Shown one piece after another: positions 23,421 through 30,673 of a DNA stretch of 30,842 nt. The position numbers and the translations under genes were made by a program. The stretch lies in assembly GCA_947258835.1 (NCBI GenBank), contig CAMYJY010000001.1, positions 1 to 30,842 on the forward strand, written 5' to 3'. Below the pieces are notes generated by a model. The model worked only from the letters and a program-made list of their open reading frames with translations. It did not search any database and was not told the origin of the DNA. The stretch is from an uncultured Pirellulales bacterium (lineage in GTDB: Bacteria; Planctomycetota; Planctomycetia; Pirellulales; Lacipirellulaceae). The number at the start of each line of letters is the position of its first letter. The first letter of the stretch is position 1.

Positions 23421-24680
23421 TTGGCTGTGCACGACGTTGTCATTACCGGTATGGGAATTGTTTGCCCCTTAGGCGTGGGTCGTGAAGCCGTCTGGTCGGC
23501 AATTGAAAATCGTCGTAGTGGCGTGCGGGTGCTACCGGAGCTGTCCGAGAGTGGCTATCCGGTGCCGCTGGGAGGCGTGGTTCCCGCATTCGAGCCCAAG
23601 CAGTACGTGAAGCCCCGCAAAAGCCTGAAGGTGATGTGCCGGGAAACGCAGCTGGGTTTCACGGCAGCGGAGTTGGCTTGGGCCGAGGCTCAGTTGGACC
23701 AAGCCCCCGTGGCTCCCGAGCGGATGGGGGTCGTGTTGGGTACCAGCGTCTTTCGTTCGGAGTTGGACGAGTTGGTCGGTGCCTTCAACGTGGCGTGTGC
23801 GGAGGAGGGACGCTTTGATTTTGAGAAGTGGGGCCTAGCCATGCGGGAACTGTACCCGTTGTGGATGCTCAAGTATTTGCCCAACATGACGGCCTGCCAC
23901 ATTGGGATCGCGCACGATTGTCGGGGGCCGAATAACACCGTGGTGCAAGGGGACGTCTCGAGCTTAATGGCCATGATTGAGGCCGCCGATGTCATTGCGC
24001 GGGGGCATGCCGACGTGATGCTCACCGGTGGCACCAGTTCCATGCTCTCACCGGTCGACTTGGCCTGGCATGGTGGGTTTGGGATGTCGCGGCAAACCGA
24101 CAACCCAGCTGCGGCGTGCCGACCGTTTGACGTGGCCCGAGACGGGGCTGTGGGGAGTGAGGGCGCGGCGGTATTTGTGCTGGAGAGCCGGGCCCATGCG
24201 GAGCGGCGGGGGGTGCCCGCGCACGCCCAGGTGCTCGGCTATGGTCGGCGCTGCGAGCCGTGTGCCGCGATCCGTCGGCCGACAGGTCAGGCCATTGGCC
24301 AGGCCATTTCCGCGGCGCTGGAGTGGGCTCAGCTGTCGGCCGCTGAGATAGGCCAGGTAAACGCCCATGGCTTAAGCACCCCTGAGGATGACGCCTGCGA
24401 AGCGTCGCAGATTCAAGCCGTGCTCGGCGATGTGCCGGTAACCGCTCCCAAAAGTTTTATGGGAAATTTGGGCGCTGCCTCCGGCGCTGCCGAGTTGGCC
24501 ATCAGTTTGCTGGCGCAGCAGCATGGTGTGGTCCCGCCCACACTCAATTATGAGCAACCCGACCCCGCCTGCCCGGTGCAGGTGGTTACGGATTGCCAAC
24601 CTCTCCGCGCGCCGGTGACACTCGCTCTGAATCATAAGCTGACAGGCCAGGCCGTGGCGCTGCTGGTCCGCGGGACGTGA
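23421..24680 (+). CDS. Beta-ketoacyl-synthase homologue lacking the catalytic Cys and one His
   Basis: 419 residues, FabF-like across its length: VVITGMGIVCPLGVG start, RGPNNTVVQGDVSS where FabF has RGPSISIATACTSG, ADVMLTGG, RPFDVARDGAVGSEGAA, NAHGLSTPEDDACE and KSFMGNLGAASGAAE. Aligned by these blocks, the nucleophilic Cys is D178, the first His is kept (H316), the second His is N349, and the C-terminal GFGG gate motif is missing (NHKLTGQA). It therefore cannot be a normal condensing enzyme; a chain-length-factor-like partner or decarboxylase/binding role is possible. TTG 23421 or GTG 23427 must be the start and neither has a good ribosome site. No ACP or other fatty acid synthesis gene adjoins it. 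Its stop lies in a 21-bp tandem duplication. Confidence 0.88.
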   Translation: MAVHDVVITGMGIVCPLGVGREAVWSAIENRRSGVRVLPELSESGYPVPLGGVVPAFEPKQYVKPRKSLKVMCRETQLGFTAAELAWAEAQLDQAPVAPERMGVVLGTSVFRSELDELVGAFNVACAEEGRFDFEKWGLAMRELYPLWMLKYLPNMTACHIGIAHDCRGPNNTVVQGDVSSLMAMIEAADVIARGHADVMLTGGTSSMLSPVDLAWHGGFGMSRQTDNPAAACRPFDVARDGAVGSEGAAVFVLESRAHAERRGVPAHAQVLGYGRRCEPCAAIRRPTGQAIGQAISAALEWAQLSAAEIGQVNAHGLSTPEDDACEASQIQAVLGDVPVTAPKSFMGNLGAASGAAELAISLLAQQHGVVPPTLNYEQPDPACPVQVVTDCQPLRAPVTLALNHKLTGQAVALLVRGT

Positions 24681-24702
24681 GGGCTGGTCCGCGGGACGTG
24701 AG
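24661..24702. repeat. Perfect 21-bp tandem duplication over a stop codon
   Basis: Copies at 24661-24681 and 24682-24702, identical over 21 bases. The first contains the last codons and TGA of the ketosynthase-like gene, the second lies just before the smpB stop at 24709. It looks like a recent slippage or repair duplication. Confidence 0.95.
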
Positions 24703-24708
24703 GGGGAC

Positions 24709-25245
24709 CTACCGCCTCATTCCTCGCTCAATATCCCGCTGCATCACTTTTTTCTTGAGCGATTCTCGTTTGTCATAGAGTTTTTTGCCACGACAAATGC
24801 CCATCAAGACCTTGGCGCGGCCCCGCTTAAAATACATTTTTAGCGGTACGAGCGTGAGATTTTTTTCGTAAGCCTGGGCGGCAAATTTTTGGATCTCACG
24901 CCGATGCAAGAGTAGCTTGCGGGGACGCTTGGGCACGTGGTTGAGTTGGTGGGCGAAGGAGTATTCCTGGATATTGGTGCCGATCAGCCACAGCTCACCG
25001 TCTTGCACGCGGCCGTAGGCCTCTTCCATGGACAGGAGCCCACCGCGCAGGCTTTTGACCTCGCTGCCAGTGAGCACGATGCCGCATTCCAGCGTTTCCA
25101 GCACATGATAGTCGTGCCGCGCTTTGCGGTTCTGGGCGATGAGCTTTTCGTTTTTGGAGGCGTCTTTTTCTGCCCCCTGTTTCTTGCTGTGCTTGGCCGT
25201 GGCTGAGTACTCCGAGTTAAAATGCCTGGACGTGCCGCAATGCAT
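24709..25245 (-). CDS. smpB: SsrA-binding protein SmpB
   Basis: 178 residues from ATG 25245. The frame is open further upstream to 25437, but SmpB proteins are about 150-165 residues and the extra part (WLSCMHCGTS and before) reads like non-coding sequence. Diagnostic segments: LIAQNRKARHDYHVLETLECGIVLTGSEVKSLR, split here as LIAQNRKARHDY, ETLECGIVL and GSEVKSLR; then GTNIQEYSFA, RPRKLLLHRREI, LTLVPLKMYFKRGRAKV and the basic tail KRESLKKKVMQRDIERGMRR. The protein binds tmRNA and directs it to stalled ribosomes for trans-translation. No ribosome site is evident before ATG 25245, so the exact start is uncertain; the core begins near HSKKQGAEKDA. tmRNA itself is not seen in the window. Confidence 0.95.
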   Translation of the reverse strand: MHCGTSRHFNSEYSATAKHSKKQGAEKDASKNEKLIAQNRKARHDYHVLETLECGIVLTGSEVKSLRGGLLSMEEAYGRVQDGELWLIGTNIQEYSFAHQLNHVPKRPRKLLLHRREIQKFAAQAYEKNLTLVPLKMYFKRGRAKVLMGICRGKKLYDKRESLKKKVMQRDIERGMRR

Positions 25246-25421
25246 GCAGGATAACCAACGGTGGGGCAGAAGGGAACCGTCGTGCGGTCCGCCCGCAGAG
25301 AGGACGGACCTCGCGGTGTGCCAGAGGCCTGGCAGACTGTGGGGAAAAATGGGTATCCCAGATTGCAGCGAGGGTAATTTGACATTGAAATTCCCTTGCA
25401 GGAGGTAATCCAATTTGTGCA

Positions 25422-25494
25422 CGTCATTCCCGCGCAAGCGGGAATCCAGTAGCAGCCGCAGTTCGTCTAGATTCCCGCCTGCGCGGGAATGACG
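25422..25494. repeat. Paired REP palindrome, locus 2
   Basis: Units at 25422-25449 and 25467-25494 in inverted orientation with a 17-base spacer. Arms are ATTCCCGC and GCGGGAAT; the flanks are CGTC on the outside and CAG/CTAG on the inside, as at locus 1. It lies in the divergent gap between smpB and the DUF255 gene. Confidence 0.9.
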
Positions 25495-25497
25495 ATG

Positions 25498-25533
25498 ACA
25501 TCACACATCTCACATCACACATCTCACATCACA
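25498..25533. repeat. 14-bp tandem simple repeat, about 2.6 copies
   Basis: ACATCACACATCTC occurs at 25498-25511 and 25512-25525, then a partial copy to 25533. It abuts the REP pair and ends 3 bases before ATG 25537, so it occupies the place of the ribosome binding site. Related ACATC-rich sequence recurs at 30638-30768. Confidence 0.9.
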
Positions 25534-25536
25534 GTT

Positions 25537-27489
25537 ATGCCCAATCATCTTGCTGGTCAAACCAGCCCCTATTTGCTCCAGCACCAGCACAACCCGGTGG
25601 AGTGGTATCCCTGGGGAGCGGAAGCCCTGGAGCGCTCACGTCGTGAGCAGAAGCCCATCTTTCTTTCGATTGGCTACTCGGCCTGTCACTGGTGTCACGT
25701 GATGGAGCACGAGAGTTTTGAGGATGCAGGGCTGGCCAAGTTGCTCAACGAAAAATTTATCTGCATCAAGGTGGACCGTGAGGAACGGCCCGACTTGGAC
25801 CAGCTGTACATGCAGGCCACCCAGCTGATGACGGGTCGGGGGGGCTGGCCCATGAGTGTGTTTCTCACGCCGGAGCGGAAGCCGTTTTATGCGGGTACCT
25901 ATTGGCCGCCGCGCGCGGCGCGGGGGATGCCAGGATTTGATCAGGTGCTGGCCGGAGTGGCCGCTGCCTGGGACAACAAACGTGTGGCCGTGGACGAGGC
26001 GGCGGAGCGATTGACGCACGAGCTGGCCCGTCTGGGGAGTCAGGAGCGGTCTGCTGGCTCGTTAACGCCTGACATACTCACGGCGGCGGCCAGCGCCCTC
26101 AGCCGTAACTTTGACGGCACGTATGGAGGATTTGGCGAGGCCCCAAAATTCCCCGCCCCGATGAGCTTGCAGTTCCTGCTCAGGCGCTGGCACCGTAGTG
26201 GTGATGCCCAGGCGCTGGAGATGGTGCGACTTACGCTGGACCGGATGGCGGCGGGCGGTATCTACGATCATTTGGGGGGTGGCTTTGCCCGATATGCGGT
26301 CGATGCTCGCTGGTTGGTGCCGCATTTTGAAAAGCCGGAGGGCGGTTTTTATAGTACGGAAGATGCCGACAGCGAGGGCGTGGAAGGAAAATTTTATACC
26401 TGGACGCCGGCCGAGGTCCGCTCCGTGCTAGACCCCGACGCCGCCGAGACATTTTGTGCGGTGTACGATATCACCGCTGCGGGCAATTTTGAACAGACCA
26501 ATATTTTAAATTTGCCGAACACACTGGCCCAGCAGGCCCAGTTGTTGGGCCGCAATCCGGAAACGCTGCAAGCAGAACTGGCCACCAGCCGAGCCCAGTT
26601 GTTTGCCCACCGCGAACAACGTGTTCGTCCCCACCTGGACGATAAGGTGATCGTCGCCTGGAACGGTCTCATAGTGGACGCGTTGGCACGTGCGGGGGCC
26701 GTTTTGGGTGAAGGCAAGTACCTGGCGGCGGCGGAACAGGCGGTCGATTTTCTGCTGACCCGACTCCGCCGGGAGGATGGCCGGCTGCTGCACACCTGGC
26801 GCGGGGGGCAGGCCCAGCTGGAGGCCTATCTTGACGACTACACCTGCCTGGCCCAGGGTTTGGTCTCGCTGTACGAAGCCACGCTGCAGGGTCGGTACCT
26901 GGAGCAGGCGCTGGCGCTGGCGGAGACGGTGCTGGCCAGGTTTCGCGATGCGGCCGGAGGCGGTTTTTACTTTACGGCCGACGATCAGGAGCAGCTGATT
27001 GTCCGCAACAAGGATTTTGCCGACAGTGCCGTACCGAGTGGCAATGCCATGGCTGCCACGGTCTTGCTCCGCTTGGCCAAATTGACTGGCCAGGCATCCT
27101 TCGCGGAGGCGGCGCTGGAAACCGTGCAAGCCGCCGTGGATCTGATGCGGCAGGCACCCTCGGCTGCAAGTCAAATGTTGCTGGCGGCGGATTTGCAGCT
27201 AGGGCCCACCTACGAGCTGGTGCTGGCCGGGGATCTGCAGCAAGCAGCGACCCGGGAAGTGTTGGCGGACCTGCAGCGTTGTTTTTTGCCCCACAAGGTT
27301 TTTGCCTACGCCGGGCCCGCGGCCGATCGGGCACCGGACGCACTGGCGGACTTATTGCGCGGCAAAGCAAGCTCTGGTGAGTCGCCGCGACTTTATGTGT
27401 GCGAAGGATATAGCTGTCAGAAACCCGCGGAAGGAGCCGCAGAGATTCGGCAGGCAATTGCGCAGCTGGTGCCTTCGTCACACCGGTAG
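25537..27489 (+). CDS. DUF255 (YyaL/SSP411) thioredoxin-domain protein
   Basis: 650 residues from ATG 25537; the frame extends to 25489 only through simple repeat sequence (TSHISHHTSHIT), so the internal ATG is preferred. The N-terminus MPNHLAGQTSPYLLQHQHNPVEWYPWG and the pseudo-thioredoxin motif CHWC (50-53) in YSACHWCHVMEHESFED are the family hallmarks, followed by ERPDLDQLYM and GGWPMSVFLTP. The C-terminal 450 residues are an (alpha/alpha)6-barrel-like glycosidase/epimerase-type region (KFPAPMSLQFLL, GGGFARYAVD, DDKVIVAWNGLIVDALARAG). Biological role is unestablished; members have been linked to spermatogenesis-related proteins in animals and are near-universal in some phyla. No Shine-Dalgarno is visible because the 14-bp repeat fills that position. 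Confidence 0.93.
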   Translation: MPNHLAGQTSPYLLQHQHNPVEWYPWGAEALERSRREQKPIFLSIGYSACHWCHVMEHESFEDAGLAKLLNEKFICIKVDREERPDLDQLYMQATQLMTGRGGWPMSVFLTPERKPFYAGTYWPPRAARGMPGFDQVLAGVAAAWDNKRVAVDEAAERLTHELARLGSQERSAGSLTPDILTAAASALSRNFDGTYGGFGEAPKFPAPMSLQFLLRRWHRSGDAQALEMVRLTLDRMAAGGIYDHLGGGFARYAVDARWLVPHFEKPEGGFYSTEDADSEGVEGKFYTWTPAEVRSVLDPDAAETFCAVYDITAAGNFEQTNILNLPNTLAQQAQLLGRNPETLQAELATSRAQLFAHREQRVRPHLDDKVIVAWNGLIVDALARAGAVLGEGKYLAAAEQAVDFLLTRLRREDGRLLHTWRGGQAQLEAYLDDYTCLAQGLVSLYEATLQGRYLEQALALAETVLARFRDAAGGGFYFTADDQEQLIVRNKDFADSAVPSGNAMAATVLLRLAKLTGQASFAEAALETVQAAVDLMRQAPSAASQMLLAADLQLGPTYELVLAGDLQQAATREVLADLQRCFLPHKVFAYAGPAADRAPDALADLLRGKASSGESPRLYVCEGYSCQKPAEGAAEIRQAIAQLVPSSHR

Positions 27490-27542
27490 ACCTATCGGTC
27501 AACCGGTGCTACCCGCCCTGGAGTTTGTTTGCTGAGAATTTT

Positions 27543-27613
27543 GAACCACGATGAAACAACGAATCAACAAATGAAAAATAAGTCCTTGTTCGTCGTTGCG
27601 TTCGCTGTGGTTC
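27543..27613. other. Imperfect AT-rich hairpin
   Basis: GAACCAC (27543-27549) pairs with GTGGTTC (27607-27613), and the inner arms (ACAACGAA and TTCGTCGTTG) continue the pairing with bulges. It lies between the DUF255 stop and the convergent end of the membrane coiled-coil gene, and is noticeably richer in A and T. It may be a bidirectional transcript end or another repeat-element remnant. Confidence 0.4.
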
Positions 27614-27683
27614 CTTTGCTGCCGTAGGAATGGCTCAGCAGGGAGTGAATTGCTAGCTTCGGAAACGCACCAGTTAACCAACC

Positions 27684-28109
27684 TTATTTTGATTCGCGTT
27701 GCTTGATCAGTTCCTCCAGGCGCTGGATTTGCTGCTGACTTTGCGAGATAAGTTGCTCCAGCACAAGGATCTTGGAATTCAGTTGGCCGCTTAGGTCCCG
27801 TGACATTTCGTACATGTCGACTTTTTGTCTTTCAATCTGGGCCAAGCTGTCCCGCTGGGCACCGTCCCAAGGGCCGGTAGGGCGATGGATGTGTTCTAGC
27901 GGTTGGGAATTGGACTGCCGCTGTCGACCAAAATAGCGATAAGAGCGTTTTAGTAAGAGGTAGGTCAGCAGGCCGATGCCGGCCACAAACATCCATACGG
28001 CTTGGATTTCGGCGCAGAGGGCCCCCTGCGCGGCGCAGGCATCCAGCACGGCCGACAGCATGTCGCCACGGACACCGCTAGCACAATCGAGATAGGCAAT
28101 TTGTGTCAT
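27684..28109 (-). CDS. Small membrane coiled-coil protein with a LarC-like N-terminus (chimera)
   Basis: 141 residues as read from ATG 28109. Residues 1-36 (IAYLDCASGVRGDMLSAVLD) match the invariant start of LarC, the nickel-pincer cofactor protein, with DCxSGxxGDM intact. From residue 38 the sequence is instead a transmembrane helix (VWMFVAGIGLLTYLLL), a basic stretch (KRSYRYFGRQRQ) and a C-terminal coiled coil (about 85-138, Gln/Leu-rich). No other LarC sequence follows. So either LarC was truncated and joined to a small membrane gene, or the true protein starts at internal ATG 27980 (98 residues) and the LarC fragment is a fossil in frame. The 98-residue form would be an ordinary single-pass membrane coiled-coil protein of unknown role. 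Confidence 0.7.
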   Translation of the reverse strand: MTQIAYLDCASGVRGDMLSAVLDACAAQGALCAEIQAVWMFVAGIGLLTYLLLKRSYRYFGRQRQSNSQPLEHIHRPTGPWDGAQRDSLAQIERQKVDMYEMSRDLSGQLNSKILVLEQLISQSQQQIQRLEELIKQRESK

Positions 28110-28236
28110 CGTACCTTAGTCGTGTCTGCGGACGCGCCACCCCCGCCCCCAAAAGTCTGTCAGGGTCGGTATTCTAGGCCAATCGCCGGTTTTTGACAGC
28201 AGCAGTCTGCGGGGCGTCGAGCTGGCCGCCCTCTGG

Positions 28237-28302
28237 CGTCATTTCGGCGTCTCTGCCACGTCATGCCCGCGTCTCTCCCACGTCATTCCCGCGTCTCTCC
28301 CA
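28237..28302. repeat. 22-bp tandem repeat, three units
   Basis: Units start with CGTCAT at 28237, 28259 and 28281; the fourth CGTCAT at 28303 begins the REP pair. Each unit is the outer half of the REP arm (CGTCATTCCCGCG) plus TCTCTCCCA. Units are 1-4 changes apart, the first being most diverged. Expansion from the REP arm is likely. Confidence 0.9.
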
Positions 28303-28375
28303 CGTCATTCCCGCGTAGGCGGGAATCTAGACGACCCGCGCCTGCTACTGGATTCCCGCCTACGCGTGAATGACG
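28303..28375. repeat. Paired REP palindrome, locus 3
   Basis: Units at 28303-28330 and 28348-28375, inverted, 17-base spacer. Arms carry GCGTAGGCGGG and CCCGCCTACGCG; compared with loci 1 and 2 the central CGCAG is CGTAG on both sides, a compensatory pair of changes that keeps the palindrome. Confidence 0.9.
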
Positions 28376-28521
28376 TGGGCGTGAACAACCTGGGCTATCC
28401 CCACCGAAACAAGCCCCTTCCTGCACCCCGCGGTGGGGTCCGTCACGCCCCTGTGTTGACTGGAATCGGGTCGGTTGTTATGGTCTTCACGATCGACTTT
28501 GATTCAGATCCATTTACTTCT

Positions 28522-28548
28522 GAAAGAACGGCTTCCGGCCGTTTTTTC
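28522..28548 (+). promoter_or_regulatory. Leader hairpin with T-run (terminator- or attenuator-like)
   Basis: GAAAGAACGGC (28522-28532) pairs with GCCGTTTTTTC (28538-28548) through 11 positions, one being a G-U wobble, around a TTCCG loop. The 3' arm supplies a run of six T. It lies 23 bases before ATG 28572. It could end an upstream transcript or act as an attenuator of the 28572 gene. Confidence 0.5.
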
Positions 28549-28571
28549 AGAAACTGCAGATTGGATATGTG

Positions 28572-29579
28572 ATGGCCCGTACGGTTCCGTCTGTGGCGCC
28601 TCAGCTGGCAGGAATTGCCACCCGTGGTGTTTTGCCTGCGCGGATGAAGGTGCTTTACATTACCACGTTGCATCGCACGGGCGGTTGGCTGGCGGAGGCG
28701 TTTGCCTCGGATAGCGCGGCGCAGATCCTGTTGGAGGAGGTTGTTGGTGTCACGGCCGGCATGGCCCGACTCCGTGACGAAGTGTTCGATGCGGTGTTGG
28801 TGAGTCACGAACCGGAAGTGCTCGACGCGCTCGACTTTGTGGAAGGTCTCCGCGGTGGTGGTCATGATCACCCGGTGATCCTGCTCGGTTCCGCGCCCGC
28901 GCATCAAGTGGATGCGTTGTGTTATGAGGTGGGGGCCGACGACTACTGCTGTGTGGCGGAGACCACGGTCCGGGGGATTTTATGGAAGTTTGCGCGGGCG
29001 ATCGAGCGTTCCAATATCGTGCGGGAAAATCGCCGCCTCGTACAAGCCGAGCGACAACGGCTGCAGCAAGAGCACCAAGAGGCCGAACGGCTGTTGGATC
29101 AGCAGCGGGCTTTGATTGATGACCTAGAAACCTTGCACAGTGAGTCCGGGGCGTCCACGGCAGCAGCGGACCAAGTCGAGGAGGCCTTGGACGACTGTTT
29201 GGCCAGAACGGCTACGGCCAGTGCCGAGTCGCCTGTGGCATTGCCGGAGGCTTTGGTCTCGCACTATGACGACCTGCTCCGCACCTATGTGATCATGGGC
29301 GTGGGCAACTTGGCAGAAGAGATGAACGAACTGGCCCAGCTCCTGGCAGCCTGGGGTATTTCCGCGCAGCGGGCCATGCAATTGCACGTGCAGGTACTGG
29401 AAGAACTCGTCCAGGGTTTGGGAAATCGCAGCGCCCGTCATGTGATGAATCGGGCGGATTTGTTGGTGTTGGAGGTGATGGGGCACTTGGCAGACGGCTA
29501 CCGGGCCCTCTACCAGGAGCGGCGTACCCCCCCGCGACAACTTACCTTGCCTGGTTTCGACAGCCAGCGTGCGGCCTGA
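28572..29579 (+). CDS. Pseudo-receiver domain protein with coiled coil and helical C-terminus
   Basis: 335 residues from ATG 28572 (GTG 28569 is possible; GGA lies 7 bases upstream). Residues 26-145 follow a CheY-like order: MKVLYITTLH, VFDAVLVSHE, HPVILLGSAP, EVGADDYCC. The phospho-acceptor Asp is Ser78, the N-terminal acidic pair is absent and the conserved Lys is V128, so phosphorylation in the normal way is not expected. Residues 148-190 are a charged coiled coil (RENRRLVQAERQRLQQEHQE). Residues 230-315 form a helical region (HYDDLLRTYVIMGVGNLAEE) I do not recognise. The protein ends with LTLPGFD, a short motif of unknown meaning. It lies 35 bases before the ATP-grasp gene on the same strand, so they are probably an operon. 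Confidence 0.78.
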   Translation: MARTVPSVAPQLAGIATRGVLPARMKVLYITTLHRTGGWLAEAFASDSAAQILLEEVVGVTAGMARLRDEVFDAVLVSHEPEVLDALDFVEGLRGGGHDHPVILLGSAPAHQVDALCYEVGADDYCCVAETTVRGILWKFARAIERSNIVRENRRLVQAERQRLQQEHQEAERLLDQQRALIDDLETLHSESGASTAAADQVEEALDDCLARTATASAESPVALPEALVSHYDDLLRTYVIMGVGNLAEEMNELAQLLAAWGISAQRAMQLHVQVLEELVQGLGNRSARHVMNRADLLVLEVMGHLADGYRALYQERRTPPRQLTLPGFDSQRAA

Positions 29580-29614
29580 TCTCTTGTGGAAACGACGGAT
29601 GGAAGGAAAACGGG

Positions 29615-30673
29615 GTGGGAACTCTCGGTGTGGTGGGGGCGAGCGCTCGTGCAGCAGCCCAGGCGCAGCTGCGGGCGGGTAGACGGGTGGTTGCTGCGGA
29701 TGTGTTTGCCGACGTGGATTTAGCGGCAGTTTGTCCGGTAACACGCATCACGGATTACCCGGACGGTTTCTTGCCCTGGCTGCGGCAAGCGGGTTGCAGT
29801 CGCTGGATGTACACCGGTGGCCTGGAAAACTATCCCGCCGTGGTCGACGCGATGGCGGCCATCTGCCCCGTGGAGGGCCAGCATGGGCCGCAACTCCGAC
29901 GTGTCCGCGACCCGCTCGTCTTGCAAGAGGTCCTGACCGGATTTCAGTTTCCGGAGACACGTGTCCAGACCTCTGCCGGAGCCCTCCCTGGCCAGTGGCT
30001 CAGTAAAACATATCGTGGCAGCGGCGGTGCTGGTGTGAGCACGTTGCCGGCGGGTCCCTACCGCCAGCGGTGGATCCCAGGCCTTTCCCTGGCGGCCGTG
30101 TATCATGGCGGACAGTTTTGGGGGCTGAGCCAACAGCTTGTCGGTGCGACATGGACCGGGGCCGCGAGATTCCAGTACTGTGGTTCGGTGGCACCCTGGC
30201 CACTCTCCGCCCAGTGGGAATCGCAATTGAAACGTTTGGGGGCTGTGTTGTGCGAGGAGTTTCAGTTGGAGGGGTGGTATGGGGTCGACCTGCGGGCCGC
30301 TGGTGATCAATTTTGGATCGTGGAGGTCAACCCGCGGTACACGGCGAGTATGGAAATTGTCGAACAGGCGCGGGAAAGCGCGGGCACCGTGTTTGGCAAG
30401 GCGATTTTGTTCGCCACATCCTCGCTGACGGTGTCCGCCGAACTCCAGCAGAGCTGGCTACGGCAAGCCGGCACGGCTTCCTGGCCTCAGCTGGCGGACA
30501 TACCCCCAGTGGGAAGAGAGATTGCCCGTGGGCAACCGATCTGCACCATCTACGCGTCCGCGGCCACGCCGACGGCAGTCGTCCATGCCTTGCGTCGCAC
30601 CGCATACCGCACGGACGGGTTCTCCCCAGCGGGAGTTCCACATCAAATATCACACATCACACATCCCACATAG
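29615..30673 (+). CDS. COG2232-type ATP-grasp protein
   Basis: 352 residues from GTG 29615, with GGAAGGA about 8 bases upstream. GTLGVVGASARAAAQAQLRAG is a nucleotide-fold-like start; GCSRWMYTGGLEN, LSKTYRGSGGAGV (ATP lysine K131) and WIVEVNPRYTAS (E237, N239, R241) are the ATP-grasp landmarks of predicted carboligases (COG2232), a family that includes proteins encoded with tetrahydromethanopterin-linked C1 genes in methylotrophs and planctomycetes. A role in C1 cofactor synthesis is therefore plausible but is inference; no other C1 gene lies in the window. The last 10 residues (HQISHITHPT) are translated simple repeat, so the original C-terminus was probably changed by repeat expansion. Confidence 0.82.
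   Translation: MGTLGVVGASARAAAQAQLRAGRRVVAADVFADVDLAAVCPVTRITDYPDGFLPWLRQAGCSRWMYTGGLENYPAVVDAMAAICPVEGQHGPQLRRVRDPLVLQEVLTGFQFPETRVQTSAGALPGQWLSKTYRGSGGAGVSTLPAGPYRQRWIPGLSLAAVYHGGQFWGLSQQLVGATWTGAARFQYCGSVAPWPLSAQWESQLKRLGAVLCEEFQLEGWYGVDLRAAGDQFWIVEVNPRYTASMEIVEQARESAGTVFGKAILFATSSLTVSAELQQSWLRQAGTASWPQLADIPPVGREIARGQPICTIYASAATPTAVVHALRRTAYRTDGFSPAGVPHQISHITHPT

Larger units (their letters stand above)
28110..28571. other. Intergenic region with tandem repeats, a REP pair and a leader hairpin
   Basis: About 460 bases between divergent genes. Contents: three 22-bp tandem units (28237-28302), a REP pair (28303-28375) and an 11-bp stem hairpin (28522-28548) just upstream of the next start. 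No coding frame is convincing. Confidence 0.65.

Noticed and set aside
25246..25437. N-terminal extension of SmpB
   Set aside because: Would make the protein far longer than the family and reads through sequence that includes part of the REP pair.
25489..25536. Upstream start for the DUF255 protein
   Set aside because: The extra residues are translated simple repeat; family members begin at the MPNHLAGQ-type sequence.
28237..28375. Possible CRISPR array
   Set aside because: Units are contiguous 22-bp tandem repeats with no spacers, leading into a REP pair; no cas gene is present.
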